NCBI GenBank assembly: GCA_965365345.1
Contig: CBDUBH010000063.1
Location: 1-20,626, forward strand
Direction: 5' to 3'
Origin: CBDUBH01 sp965365345
GTDB lineage: Bacteria > Bacteroidota > Ignavibacteria > Ignavibacteriales > SURF-24
Length of the DNA stretch: 20,626 bases
Under the pieces are notes generated by a model, which was not told the DNA's origin, made no database searches, and saw nothing but the letters and a program-made list of their open reading frames with translations. Position 1 is the stretch's first letter; the number at the start of each line of letters is the position of its first letter. The position numbers were made by a program, and so were the translations under genes. Of the stretch, positions 7,016 to 14,833 are shown piece by piece.

Positions 7016-7954
7016 TTATTGATACTTAGACCATTGTTGTTCGCCTTTTGGCGATGCATTTTTAACTTTTGTACTTCTTTTTTTCGAAAGTTCCTTTTCC
7101 AGTTTTCTGGCTTCTTCTGCAGTTGAAGCATTATTTTTCGGTTTCAGATCAACTAATCCATTAGTTTCGCTTACAGTCTTCAATGGATCGTCAATATAAT
7201 TCCATTCCTGACCTTCTTCCCAAGGACCTTGTCCTTTATTCCATGGTCCGCGAACATCTTCACCTCTGGACATGTTAAAGGCAGCATTAGAAAAACGGAC
7301 ATCACCTTGAAGATTGCCCGGAGGAAAGTTCGGCTGAATTTCATTTAGCGCTGCGGTGAATTGTTGAAAATGTGCAATTTCACGAGTCATCAAAAATCTT
7401 AAACTTTCCTGAACAAAAGGATCATCAGTATATTGCAAAAGATACTCATAAACAATTTTTGCTCTTGATTCTGCTGCAATATTTGAACGAAGATCAACTG
7501 TCGGCTCACCGTTCGCATTAACGTATGTGCCTATCCAAGGAACTCCGGATGCATTTGTAAGCGCAGGCCCACCTCCTGTTTGAACCAGGAATTGCGGCAT
7601 TTGCAAAGCTGCGTGAATCAGGTCATCTTTATGAATACCGTTTCCATCAGCCATTTGCGCAACAGGATTTGTTTCAACTGCATTTTTCAATTCACCGTTA
7701 ATTCCATCGGTAAGCATAGTTATAGTTGCGCCAACTATTTCCAAATGACTGAACTCCTCGCTGGCAATATCCATCAGCAGATCGTATAATTCAGGGTGCG
7801 GACGTTTTGCCGAAAATGCCTGAACAAAATATTGCATCGCAGCTTTTAATTCCCCATTGCCACCACCAAACTGCTCCAGCAAAAGCGCCGCAAATCTTGG
7901 ATCAGGTTTTGATACTCTTGCATTGAATTGCAATTCTTTTACATGATGAAACAT
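7016..7954 (-). CDS. Manganese catalase
   Basis: A non-heme catalase that turns hydrogen peroxide into water and oxygen at a di-manganese centre inside a four-helix bundle. The start is ATG 7954 (AAGGAG, 6 nt upstream), giving 312 residues; the frame extends to 8014, but that extension has no ribosome binding site and is not typical. The expected metal ligands are in place: Glu35 (GNGE), Glu67 and His70 (EEFSHLEIV), Glu162 (NIAAESRAK) and His195 (MTREIAHFQQF). The segment SGVPWIGTYVNANGEPTVDL and the C-terminal GPWNKGQGPWEEGQEW are typical of the family. A Lys/Ser-rich tail of about 30 residues follows. It is cytoplasmic and transcribed alone, with a strong terminator. KatG in the same window gives a second, unrelated peroxide-removing enzyme. 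Confidence 0.95.
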   Translation of the reverse strand: MFHHVKELQFNARVSKPDPRFAALLLEQFGGGNGELKAAMQYFVQAFSAKRPHPELYDLLMDIASEEFSHLEIVGATITMLTDGINGELKNAVETNPVAQMADGNGIHKDDLIHAALQMPQFLVQTGGGPALTNASGVPWIGTYVNANGEPTVDLRSNIAAESRAKIVYEYLLQYTDDPFVQESLRFLMTREIAHFQQFTAALNEIQPNFPPGNLQGDVRFSNAAFNMSRGEDVRGPWNKGQGPWEEGQEWNYIDDPLKTVSETNGLVDLKPKNNASTAEEARKLEKELSKKRSTKVKNASPKGEQQWSKYQ

Positions 7955-8254
7955 AAAATTCTCCTTTAAATATGACAAACTAAAAAGTAAGCATTCTGCT
8001 TTTCCTGTAATCAACTAAGATAAGCTTGTAAATCAAGATACATTTATCCGCTAACCGGATTTTTACCCTGAGTTAAATTCAATATGATTTGCGATTCAAA
8101 AGAGTAATAAAGTCAGAATCGACTTTTAGAAGTTGAAATGCGAATAAAATTAAAAATGAAAAATCCTTTGGATAATTACTTTTATTTTCTCCGGATCATT
8201 TACTTTTAAGAATAACCACCTGATAAAAATCCGGTTTAATTTATTTTAAAAGCG
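7955..8254. other. Intergenic region upstream of the manganese catalase
   Basis: 300 bp of AT-rich DNA with no coding potential. It must hold the catalase promoter. A small AAAGTC/GACTTT inverted repeat near 8109-8126 is the only structure I see. No recognisable peroxide-regulator site could be assigned. Confidence 0.4.
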
Positions 8255-8962
8255 TTAGATCATCATTGAAAAAGTTGATGAATATGTTATAATATTTTCA
8301 TCATTATCCTTTAGTACTGCAGCTAAATAAATGATCCTGATCTTATATTTTGAAATAAGATTTATGTATGGTTTATCAAATTCAAAATTCCATTCATTAT
8401 CAATTCCAAAATCGTAATTTCTCATTTTTTTTGTAAAATTAAAAATTTTATAATCACTGATTCCGCCTGCAGGTTTGCGCCGTTCAAGTTTTGATCCGGA
8501 ATCCGACAAAAACATGAGAAGGTGTAATTTAAGAATACTTGAACGAGTTTTTTGAGCCGGAGTAAGCGCAGGTCTTTCAGTCTTTATTTTGAGGGTTAAA
8601 TCCCGGAAATCTATTTTCTTCACGGAAATAAAAAATCCGCCGGGAGTAATCTTATTATTTAACGAAGCTGATTTTTCAAAACAAAGCGGTGCATTTTCTT
8701 TTAAAATTTTGTGATAAGCTGATAGACCTTTGATCTTTGATTTTTTCCAAATCAATTTAATATCCGGAATACCATTCAAATGCTTTGCCAATGCGGTTGC
8801 AACCGAAAAACGGTTACGCGCGCCGACTGCTTTTTTACTTTTGCTGTATTTGTATTTTTCGGGACGCACCTGAGCAATAATTTTTCCGTTAAACTTTTTG
8901 AAAACAACTAGTCCAGCTTTCCCTCTTAATTCGCCTAAAATATTCTTAGATAATTGAGCCAT
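8255..8962 (-). CDS. Hypothetical protein with DUF6266-like N-terminus
   Basis: 235 residues, basic, no signal peptide or membrane segment. The start MAQLSKNILGELRGKAGLVVFKK, followed by NGKIIAQVRPEKY, K-rich linker, ARNRFSVATALAKHL and later W+...GLSAYHKILKENAPL, follows the plan of DUF6266-type proteins of Bacteroidetes (an ILGG.SGK.G..V start, then RxxP, then a long helical/aromatic segment). The C-terminal half looks beta-rich. Function is unknown. The ATG follows GGAAAATATT, a modest ribosome binding site. The 270-bp upstream region holds four 11-bp direct repeats. It has no obvious partner gene and may belong to a mobile or strain-variable group. The gene is credible; the family likeness is from memory. 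Confidence 0.65.
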   Translation of the reverse strand: MAQLSKNILGELRGKAGLVVFKKFNGKIIAQVRPEKYKYSKSKKAVGARNRFSVATALAKHLNGIPDIKLIWKKSKIKGLSAYHKILKENAPLCFEKSASLNNKITPGGFFISVKKIDFRDLTLKIKTERPALTPAQKTRSSILKLHLLMFLSDSGSKLERRKPAGGISDYKIFNFTKKMRNYDFGIDNEWNFEFDKPYINLISKYKIRIIYLAAVLKDNDENIITYSSTFSMMI

Positions 8963-9092
8963 AATATTTTCCGTTTAATATAGACCAATAAAAAAAATCA
9001 ATAATTATTGGGACACTCCATTTTTTTCAAATGGCATACACTTAATTAATAGGACTTTTATACTAAGATAACAGGAAGCACATTGGAAGCAA

Positions 9093-9136
9093 GTCGTATT
9101 GAGGTCGTATTCAGGTCGTATTGAGAACGTATTTAC
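9093..9136. repeat. Four 11-bp direct repeats upstream of the DUF6266-like gene
   Basis: GTCGTATTGAG, GTCGTATTCAG, GTCGTATTGAG and the decayed AACGTATTTAC follow each other without gaps. They end about 130 bp before the start of the 8255-8962 gene. The 11-bp spacing, about one helical turn, suits stacked protein binding sites. Two near-identical ACATTGG/ATTGGGAG strings flank the array. Confidence 0.7.
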
Positions 9137-9233
9137 ATTGGGAGTATAACGTAATGAGATACTTAGGAAATGGGATTTAGATAATTAATAATTACAAGAA
9201 AAATATTATTTTTTGGAATAGAAAAAATTGAGA

Positions 9234-9551
9234 CTAAGATTTTACAACTTTCTTTTTATAAAATGTCTTTCCAATTCGGTTTATGTGAGCTTTAAGCTCA
9301 GTATTTTCAATAGTGTCATAAATTGAAAGATCAACTATATATGGAATTAAAAGATCATCAATCATGACAGAAATTTTATTTAAAATTTGAAGATTCAATC
9401 TCTTTCCTTTCATAGTAAGATCAATATCTGATCCTTGTCTGAAATTTCCAATTGCTCTGGAGCCGTATAAAATTACTTCTTCAACTTCATGAAAAGAGGC
9501 GAAGATTTCATTAAGGTTTTTTATATATTTATCGTTCAATCCAATGTTCAT
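9234..9551 (-). CDS. mntA: MntA-type minimal nucleotidyltransferase (antitoxin of HEPN-MNT pair)
   Basis: 105 residues with the defining GSX10DXD motif: Gly30-Ser31, Asp42-x-Asp44 (YGSRAIGNFRQGSDIDL), and a third acidic residue at Asp74 (YIVDLSIYD). This small DNA-polymerase-beta-like enzyme transfers AMP from ATP. In studied pairs it AMPylates a tyrosine next to the active site of the partner HEPN RNase and so silences it. It starts 7 nt after the hepT stop codon, so the two are translated from one message, toxin gene first. Length is normal for the family. All catalytic residues are present, so it is probably active. The pair may act in plasmid/genome stabilisation or phage defence. Confidence 0.88.
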   Translation of the reverse strand: MNIGLNDKYIKNLNEIFASFHEVEEVILYGSRAIGNFRQGSDIDLTMKGKRLNLQILNKISVMIDDLLIPYIVDLSIYDTIENTELKAHINRIGKTFYKKKVVKS

Positions 9552-9558
9552 TATGAAT

Positions 9559-9966
9559 TCATATATTTAGAATTGATTCAAATCTTTCAAGCAATTTTTC
9601 AAATAGTTTAAAATAGGATTCAATTATACTTTTGGCGATCTCTTCTGCAATTTCTTCATTATATGTATGTGAAGTTCTCTGTCTGCTTTGAATCATTTGC
9701 ATCCAAGTTTCACCATTATCAATGAGTTCTCTATTAATTGCCAGTCTGAATGCATCTCTGCTTCCTTGAATTGCGGTTTCTCCTTGAAACTCATAATAAT
9801 CTTTAATTAAATTCCAGGAAAGTTCATAAGTATATTCAAACGATTGAATTAAACCTTGTTTCTCAAATTCATTCAGATCCCCTTTTTCAATAAATCTTTT
9901 TAGCTGTGCGAAAGCCTTTTTAAAATTGGAAAACCTTTGCTGCCAACGAACATCATTTTTATTCAT
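9559..9966 (-). CDS. hepT: HepT-type HEPN RNase (HI0074-like 'nucleotidyltransferase substrate binding protein')
   Basis: 135 residues, all-helical, matching the HI0074-like nucleotidyltransferase-partner family. The toxin active-site motif RX4HXY is intact at Arg95-...-His100-Thr-Tyr102 (RQRTSHTY), with Tyr102 the expected AMPylation target. The FEYTYELSWNLIKDYYEFQG segment (about 43-62) and the GSRDAFRLAI segment (about 68-77) are characteristic. In HEPN-MNT modules this protein cuts RNA or tRNA unless modified by MntA. The start ATG 9966 has only a weak GGAA-type ribosome binding site. A perfect 21-bp palindrome lies 62-82 bp upstream and could be an operator. It is followed directly by mntA. 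Confidence 0.88.
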   Translation of the reverse strand: MNKNDVRWQQRFSNFKKAFAQLKRFIEKGDLNEFEKQGLIQSFEYTYELSWNLIKDYYEFQGETAIQGSRDAFRLAINRELIDNGETWMQMIQSRQRTSHTYNEEIAEEIAKSIIESYFKLFEKLLERFESILNI

Positions 9967-10027
9967 TCATTTATTCCGTTATAAAAGAAATTACTCTAAT
10001 TTAAAATTGTACTCCAAAATTATTAAT

Positions 10028-10048
10028 GTTTTTTATAATATAAAAAAC
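10028..10048. promoter_or_regulatory. Perfect palindrome upstream of the hepT-mntA pair
   Basis: GTTTTTTATA-A-TATAAAAAAC is a perfect 10-bp inverted repeat around one base. It lies between the small lipoprotein gene's stop and the hepT start. It could be an autoregulatory operator of the toxin-antitoxin pair or part of a terminator for the lipoprotein gene. Pure A/T arms make chance occurrence possible. Confidence 0.4.
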
Positions 10049-10149
10049 TTGTAATTCAAAGGGAAACTTTAACTTTGTTACCGATTTAGAACTGAAATAT
10101 TAAACAAATATTTTCATTAGACCTTCATTTATCAAGCAGATAACATACA

Positions 10150-10551
10150 TCAAATTCTTGGAGCATTTTTACAGTAAAGAAATAATACTGTATCCCTTAC
10201 TTCGATCTCAATTAAATATTTACCTGAATCCGCTGTAAATTTTTCCGTACCGCACCAGTAATTTCTGTAGTGATTTGTAACTTTAATCCCATTGGTATTA
10301 GCTGAAGCGTCTTCATCAGGCAAGCCCGAATCAAAACCAATAGTTTCAAAAGCAAAATATTTGGTTGATGAACCGGGTTTAATATTTCCAATCAATTTTT
10401 CCGAAACAGTAAAATTTTCAAGTTCAAATTGTGAATTATTCTGAAAGGCGATCTGAAGTTTGGAATCGTTTACCGGATCTTGTTCAACAGGATTATTACA
10501 AGCAGAAATAATAATTGAAAGTAAAACTAAAAATAATAATTTCCTGAACAT
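10150..10551 (-). CDS. Small lipoprotein of unknown function
   Basis: 133 residues starting at ATG 10551 with AAGGAG 8 nt upstream. MFRKLLFLVLLSIIISAC is a clear type II signal; the lipobox ISAC puts the lipidated cysteine at residue 18. The mature part is short and beta-rich: LQIAFQNNSQFELENFTV, then GNIKPGSSTKYFAFETIGF, ending in YLIEIEVRDTVLFLYCK. Two further cysteines (WCGTEK and LYCKN) could form a disulphide. The asparagine after the lipid cysteine does not suggest inner-membrane retention, so an outer-membrane location is plausible. I do not recognise the family. Neighbours are a UbiA prenyltransferase upstream and the HEPN-MNT pair downstream; neither suggests a role. Confidence 0.75.
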   Translation of the reverse strand: MFRKLLFLVLLSIIISACNNPVEQDPVNDSKLQIAFQNNSQFELENFTVSEKLIGNIKPGSSTKYFAFETIGFDSGLPDEDASANTNGIKVTNHYRNYWCGTEKFTADSGKYLIEIEVRDTVLFLYCKNAPRI

Positions 10552-10708
10552 ATTATTATCTCCTTAATTTGAAGTTTTTTTACCGGTACAGAGTTTTGTT
10601 AGGATTTACAGAATTACAAATAATAACTTTATCAAAAATATATTTTTTTATAAATAAAACTCAATCAAAATTAAAATATGGAAAAAGAGAAAATTAAAAA
10701 TATTTTTA

Positions 10709-11560
10709 CTATTCAATTCCGATTAGTTTCATTATTAAAAATATTATAAGTCCGAATGTTGCACCTAGATAAATACTGCGTATGTATTTTCTTTTATCTC
10801 CGGTTTTAACTTTTAAAAGTTTTATTACAGAATAAATTATTATTAGATCCATAATTAATATGGGAATCAAATAGATCAAAGAAAATTGATTTAAAATAAA
10901 TGGAATTAAGGAAAGAATAATTACAATAGCGAAAATGATTGCGGAAATTCTTAAAGCAAAAGTTTCCCCATATTTTATTGCTAGCGAATTTGATCTGATC
11001 AAAAGATCACCTTTTATATCGGTTGCATCAGCCGCTATTTCCTCTCCCAGATCCACAAGCGCTGCAATTACAGCAAAGAATATTACCATTTCGTTAAGCG
11101 GAGATCCTACCGTTGCACCCCCGTAAATAAAGGTCATTCCCACCGAAAAGCTCACCAGCAGATTTCCGAATAAGCCGCTTTTTTTGAAATACCGGTTATA
11201 CAAAAATCCGATAACAGCTAAGATTATAGAAATTATTAAAGTGATGATTCCGGTCATACTGCTTAAAACTAATCCTGCAAGCAATAAGAAAATTGAAAAG
11301 ATCAATGCTTCGGAAGGAGAAACCAGTTTTGCGGGAATTGGCCGGTGCGGAGAATTTACCATATCGGTTTCAACATCAAAATAATCATTTAATACCAATA
11401 TTGAAGCTGATATCAAAAAGACTGACAGAAATCCATACAGCGTTGTTAAAACCGGCGCGAATTTGCCCAAAGCAAAAATTTGCCCCAACACAACGCAAAT
11501 TCCGGCTGAAAAAGGAAGCTCAAAACGGAGTAATTTCCACAGACCTTTTAACTTTTTCAT
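10709..11560 (-). CDS. UbiA-family prenyltransferase (DGGGP synthase-like)
   Basis: 283 residues with about eight or nine hydrophobic membrane helices. Both Asp-rich motifs of the UbiA superfamily are present: NDYFDVETD (about residues 58-66) and DATDIKGD (about 177-184). They bind the Mg-diphosphate of the prenyl donor. The phrase NSPHRPIPAKLVSPSEAL after the first motif is shared with (S)-2,3-di-O-geranylgeranylglyceryl phosphate synthases and with chlorophyll/menaquinone-type members. Similar genes in Bacteroidetes and relatives are often labelled geranylgeranylglycerol-phosphate geranylgeranyltransferase. The real acceptor (glycerol phosphate, quinone or tetrapyrrole) cannot be told from sequence alone. 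It is an inner-membrane enzyme. It lies 86 bp downstream of the AHSA1 gene and may share its transcript. No strong ribosome binding site is seen before ATG 11560. Confidence 0.9.
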   Translation of the reverse strand: MKKLKGLWKLLRFELPFSAGICVVLGQIFALGKFAPVLTTLYGFLSVFLISASILVLNDYFDVETDMVNSPHRPIPAKLVSPSEALIFSIFLLLAGLVLSSMTGIITLIISIILAVIGFLYNRYFKKSGLFGNLLVSFSVGMTFIYGGATVGSPLNEMVIFFAVIAALVDLGEEIAADATDIKGDLLIRSNSLAIKYGETFALRISAIIFAIVIILSLIPFILNQFSLIYLIPILIMDLIIIYSVIKLLKVKTGDKRKYIRSIYLGATFGLIIFLIMKLIGIE

Positions 11561-11646
11561 CGCAAATAAATTATTGAGATAAAATATTTTTAACTAAGAT
11601 CCAAATTGATCAACTTCAAGCAAAAATTTACGTTAAAAAAATCAGT

Positions 11647-12090
11647 TTAATTCTGATCTTGTTTTTCGCAAAAATCTTTAAGTCTGCCTAAAAAATATTC
11701 CCAGCCGGCTTTGCAGCTTTCCCAGGTAAATTCAGGTACATCACCGGGAAAATCTTCATGAACTTCAACGGTTAGTTTAAGATCTGTAAAACTATTTTTT
11801 TCGAACAACTCAAATTTTGATGATGATTTTCCGGGATAGTTTTCAAATTCCCAGCTGTAATTGATCATTTTTATCGGTTCAACTTCAGTCACTTTCCATT
11901 TATGCAAAAAATTCCTTTCGGCACTTTGCACATTAAATTCAGTTTGAAATCCGGGTTCGGCTTTGAAACCGGGAATGTTTTCAAAATACCATTTTCGCAT
12001 TTGTTCAACTTCGGTAAGGGCATTCCAAACATTATTAACACCAACATTGATGCTCTGTTCAACAACAAGAGGATTTTCTCCTGCTTTCAT
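11647..12090 (-). CDS. AHSA1/SRPBCC-domain protein
   Basis: 147 residues forming one START-like SRPBCC domain of the AHSA1 (activator of Hsp90 ATPase homologue 1) type. Diagnostic parts are VVEQSINVGVNNVWNALTEVEQMRKWYF (strand, helix, then the typical W-Y/W) near residues 10-37, FLHKWKVTEVEPIKMINYSWEF in the middle, and the C-terminal helix WESCKAGWEYFLGRLKDFCEK. Such proteins form a deep hydrophobic pocket for small ligands; the ligand is unknown for this bacterial branch. It is cytoplasmic with no signal. The UbiA gene follows at 86 bp, so co-transcription is possible, but a functional link is speculative. The ribosome binding site GCGGAAATAAA-ATG is weak. Confidence 0.85.
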   Translation of the reverse strand: MKAGENPLVVEQSINVGVNNVWNALTEVEQMRKWYFENIPGFKAEPGFQTEFNVQSAERNFLHKWKVTEVEPIKMINYSWEFENYPGKSSSKFELFEKNSFTDLKLTVEVHEDFPGDVPEFTWESCKAGWEYFLGRLKDFCEKQDQN

Positions 12091-12342
12091 TTTATTTCCG
12101 CAAATTTGTTTTTATAAAATATAGAACTCAAATATAAATAAAGAAATATTTTTAAAGTATTTTATTGAACATTAAATTTATTTATTGATTTACGACACAA
12201 AAAAATATCACAGAATTAAATTACAGACTGAAAAGTTGAGGAATGATCTATTATTTACCGTCATTGTTTTTTACTGCCGCGGAAAGATAAACATTTTTTT
12301 TCTTGTAAGCCGTTAACAGGGTTTTATGATACGGATGTAAAA

Positions 12343-12364
12343 GGCAGGCACAACAAAGCCTGCC
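12343..12364. terminator. Bidirectional hairpin terminator after the YD/W-repeat T9SS gene
   Basis: A 7-bp stem GGCAGGC/GCCTGCC (12343-12349 with 12358-12364) has TTTT on its minus-strand side and CTTTTTT on its plus-strand side. It lies 17 bp after the stop codon of the 12381-14258 gene, which it should terminate. Confidence 0.8.
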
Positions 12365-12380
12365 CTTTTTTATTAAATAT

Positions 12381-14258
12381 TTATTTTACCAGCATCATTT
12401 TTTTAACTGATACAAAATCATTTGCTTTAATTTTATAAAGGTACATTCCGCTTGATAAACTTGAAGCGTTAAACTGAACCTGATGTTTACCTTGTGACTT
12501 TTCTTCATTGATCAAGGTTGCAATTTCCTGTCCTAACATATTATAAATTTTAAGCTCAACTTGAGATGCTTCGTGAAGCTCAAAATTTATCGTTGTTGTA
12601 GGGTTGAACGGGTTCGGGTAGTTTTGTTCCAAGCTGTATGATTTTACAATTTGATCCTCTCTTACTCCTGTTGTCAGATCGAATTGTTTATATGAAGCTT
12701 CTAATTTATAGAAGTAATTGCCGCTAAAAAGAGTTGAACTATTATCATAAGTCAAAGAGAGAGTTCCCGAAATGTCTTCTTCAATCCATGCACCATTTTC
12801 AAACTTAAAACATTCAACTTTTATTCCATTGCCATGTATATCATACTCATTCAATCCTTTAGATAAACCTACCCATTGATCATTTTCCCATATTTCATTG
12901 ATTCTTAATACTTGTTTACCAAAATTATTATAAGCTAAAGTTAATCTGGAATTGTTAGTCGGAACATTCTGATTCCATTTTATCTTTATTCTGCTTAATA
13001 AATTTCCATTATAATCAAATGTATATTGTCCTTCTTCCACTTTTTCCCAAGCACTCGTATTCCATATTTCATCAATACTGTTACTTAGATTACCGTTTTG
13101 ATCATATTTGTTTGAAGTCTGCAATTGATTTTTCCATGCATTTTCGCTCCAATTTTGTAAAAGAAAAGTGAGTCTTTTTTTATCCTGATTGTATGTATTT
13201 GTTTCCATACTGGTAAAATCCCAAGCTCCCAAAAACCATCTTTGATGAGTTCGGGTTAGCATATTATCGTTATTGTCAAAAGTATAGAGAAATTTACTTT
13301 TTCCTTCCCAAATTGAGCCATTCCATCTTTCAAAACTTGATGTCAACAGATTTGACCTGTTGTCATAAGACATCTCATTTTTTGTGTCGTTTGTCCAAAT
13401 TCCTAATTCTCCTTTTTGCTCCAATCTAAGTAATAAATTACCCTGTGCATCATAAGTGTAAAATACCCTTTGATATCCTTCCCAATCACTTCCTTTCCAA
13501 CTTTCCGAAAGATATGAAAGCTCATTTCCGTTATCATCATAAGTGCGGGTTTCCCTGAATGCATTCTGCCAGCCATTATCAGACCAATCTTCTCTCATAG
13601 AAATTAAAATTAAATTTTTATCGTTATATGTGTAAGTATATCTCTCCATCCCTATCCAGTATCCATTTATGTATCGCTCATAACTAATAGATAAAACATT
13701 ACTATTGGAATCAAAAGTTTGTATCCGCCTGTCAAACGGCAGCCACTTGTCTTTATCCCACATAAGTCTGGTATTTGAAAGTTGATTTCCTTTACTATCA
13801 TAGATATTGATCAACTTTATTGAATCCTTCCAGGCCCCGTAATACTGCCAGTACCTTCTTACACTTGTAATCTTATTCCCAGATTCATCATAGGTGGATG
13901 AATCCTGATAATTATTCATAAATATTCCGTAATTCTTAATCTGATTGGTTAAAGTAATCTCATTACCTTTTTCATCGTAGCTGTAAATGTTTTTTTTATT
14001 TGAGTGGGTATTGCTGTACTGGGTTACTTCCAGCGGCTTGAAGAATCTTTGAGAGCTGTCTTTTAATGGCTTAGCTATTTCAAAACCATTTTCAATACTT
14101 CTGGATAAGATCAAGCTGTCTAATCTTTCAATTTCAAGTAATACCAGATCTGTTTGTTTTACATCAGTTTTGATATGATTCAAAGTAGTAACTTGTGAAT
14201 GGCTTGCATTAAATGCAGTTAGGATAAGAAGAACAAAAAACGCAACATAACGCTTCAT
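12381..14258 (-). CDS. T9SS-secreted protein made of about a dozen YD/W tandem repeats
   Basis: The frame is open from 14381, but Met at 14258 begins a proper signal peptide (MKRYVAFFVLLILTAFNASHSQ, cleavage near SHS|Q), giving 625 residues. The 41 residues before it look like untranslated leader. Residues about 80-510 consist of repeats of roughly 29-31 residues: a Y-D/N-x-x-G/S-N turn, a short strand, then ..W....W.. and an aromatic Y-x-Y strand (for example TYDDNGNELSYLSESW and TYDAQGNLLLRLEQ). They resemble the YD repeats of RHS/teneurin shells but carry paired tryptophans. The last 85 residues are a T9SS type A sorting domain (QNYPNPFNPTT, LGQEIATLI, SSGMYLYKI, KKMMLVK). A surface-exposed beta-structured filament or adhesin is a reasonable guess. 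A decayed sorting-domain remnant lies just upstream. Confidence 0.88.
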   Translation of the reverse strand: MKRYVAFFVLLILTAFNASHSQVTTLNHIKTDVKQTDLVLLEIERLDSLILSRSIENGFEIAKPLKDSSQRFFKPLEVTQYSNTHSNKKNIYSYDEKGNEITLTNQIKNYGIFMNNYQDSSTYDESGNKITSVRRYWQYYGAWKDSIKLINIYDSKGNQLSNTRLMWDKDKWLPFDRRIQTFDSNSNVLSISYERYINGYWIGMERYTYTYNDKNLILISMREDWSDNGWQNAFRETRTYDDNGNELSYLSESWKGSDWEGYQRVFYTYDAQGNLLLRLEQKGELGIWTNDTKNEMSYDNRSNLLTSSFERWNGSIWEGKSKFLYTFDNNDNMLTRTHQRWFLGAWDFTSMETNTYNQDKKRLTFLLQNWSENAWKNQLQTSNKYDQNGNLSNSIDEIWNTSAWEKVEEGQYTFDYNGNLLSRIKIKWNQNVPTNNSRLTLAYNNFGKQVLRINEIWENDQWVGLSKGLNEYDIHGNGIKVECFKFENGAWIEEDISGTLSLTYDNSSTLFSGNYFYKLEASYKQFDLTTGVREDQIVKSYSLEQNYPNPFNPTTTINFELHEASQVELKIYNMLGQEIATLINEEKSQGKHQVQFNASSLSSGMYLYKIKANDFVSVKKMMLVK

Positions 14259-14447
14259 TTTGACTGCCCCACTATTTTTATTTGTAAATGAACTGCCTTT
14301 TTCAACCCCTATTGGAACTATAAATAAATGATTTTCAGATCTGATTATTCTTTGTTGAAATTTATTTACAAAATTATACAAAATCAGATATGTTTGTCAA
14401 ATAAAAAATATTTAGGTTTTAAGTAGTTCATTATGAAAGATTACATA

Positions 14448-14606
14448 CTAATCTTTAATTTCATAGAAGAATATTCCGGAGGAAAGGTTTAACGCATTGA
14501 AATTTACTTGATAACTACCTTCTAATTTTACTCCGCAAAATACATCACTTACCTTTTCTCCAAAAGAATTGAAAATATCTAACTTGTATATGAGATCTCC
14601 GGAAAT
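14448..14606 (-). pseudogene. Remnant of a T9SS type A sorting domain
   Basis: Between stop codons at 14609-14607 and 14450-14448, the minus strand reads GDLIYKLDIFNSFGEKVSD, then a short bridge, and ends NFNALNLSSGIFFYEIKD. This aligns with the sorting domain of the neighbouring gene: VELKIYNMLGQEIATL and FNASSLSSGMYLYKIKA. The NYPNPFNP part upstream and the KKMMLVK end are missing, and no start codon is present. It is the tail of a lost secreted-protein gene, perhaps a former tandem neighbour of the YD/W-repeat gene. Confidence 0.7.
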
Positions 14607-14833
14607 TCAGGGCAAATTCTACAGGTTTTCGCTTTCTCGGAAAAGTTTAAATTTTTGCCGGTTTGATTTTATTTTATTCTTTTTTAAGTTTAGAGTGTTT
14701 CCGGTTATATGAATTGTAACTGCATTTCAGAAATTATATGAATCCCATTATTAATTATGCTAAGCAGTTTCGAGTAAAGTGTGCCTAAAATATGGATTGT
14801 GCATTATTCAACGAAACTTAGCATGTTTTAGTT
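14607..14833. other. Intergenic stretch with a long inverted repeat after the restriction enzyme gene
   Basis: No coding potential. ATGCTAAG (14757-14764) and CTTAGCAT (14816-14823 region) form an inverted repeat, extended imperfectly by TTTCG/CGAAA, around a spacer of about 40 nt. On the minus strand it starts about 10 bp after the type IIG stop codon. It may stabilise or end that transcript, although no T-tract follows it. Confidence 0.4.

Noticed and set aside
10935..11577. Three plus-strand open frames over the UbiA gene
   Set aside because: Antisense shadows of a membrane protein gene with intact motifs on the minus strand.
14757..14825. Integron attC site
   Set aside because: An ATTCAAC string fits the R box, but the matching partner core is missing and there is no integrase or cassette array.
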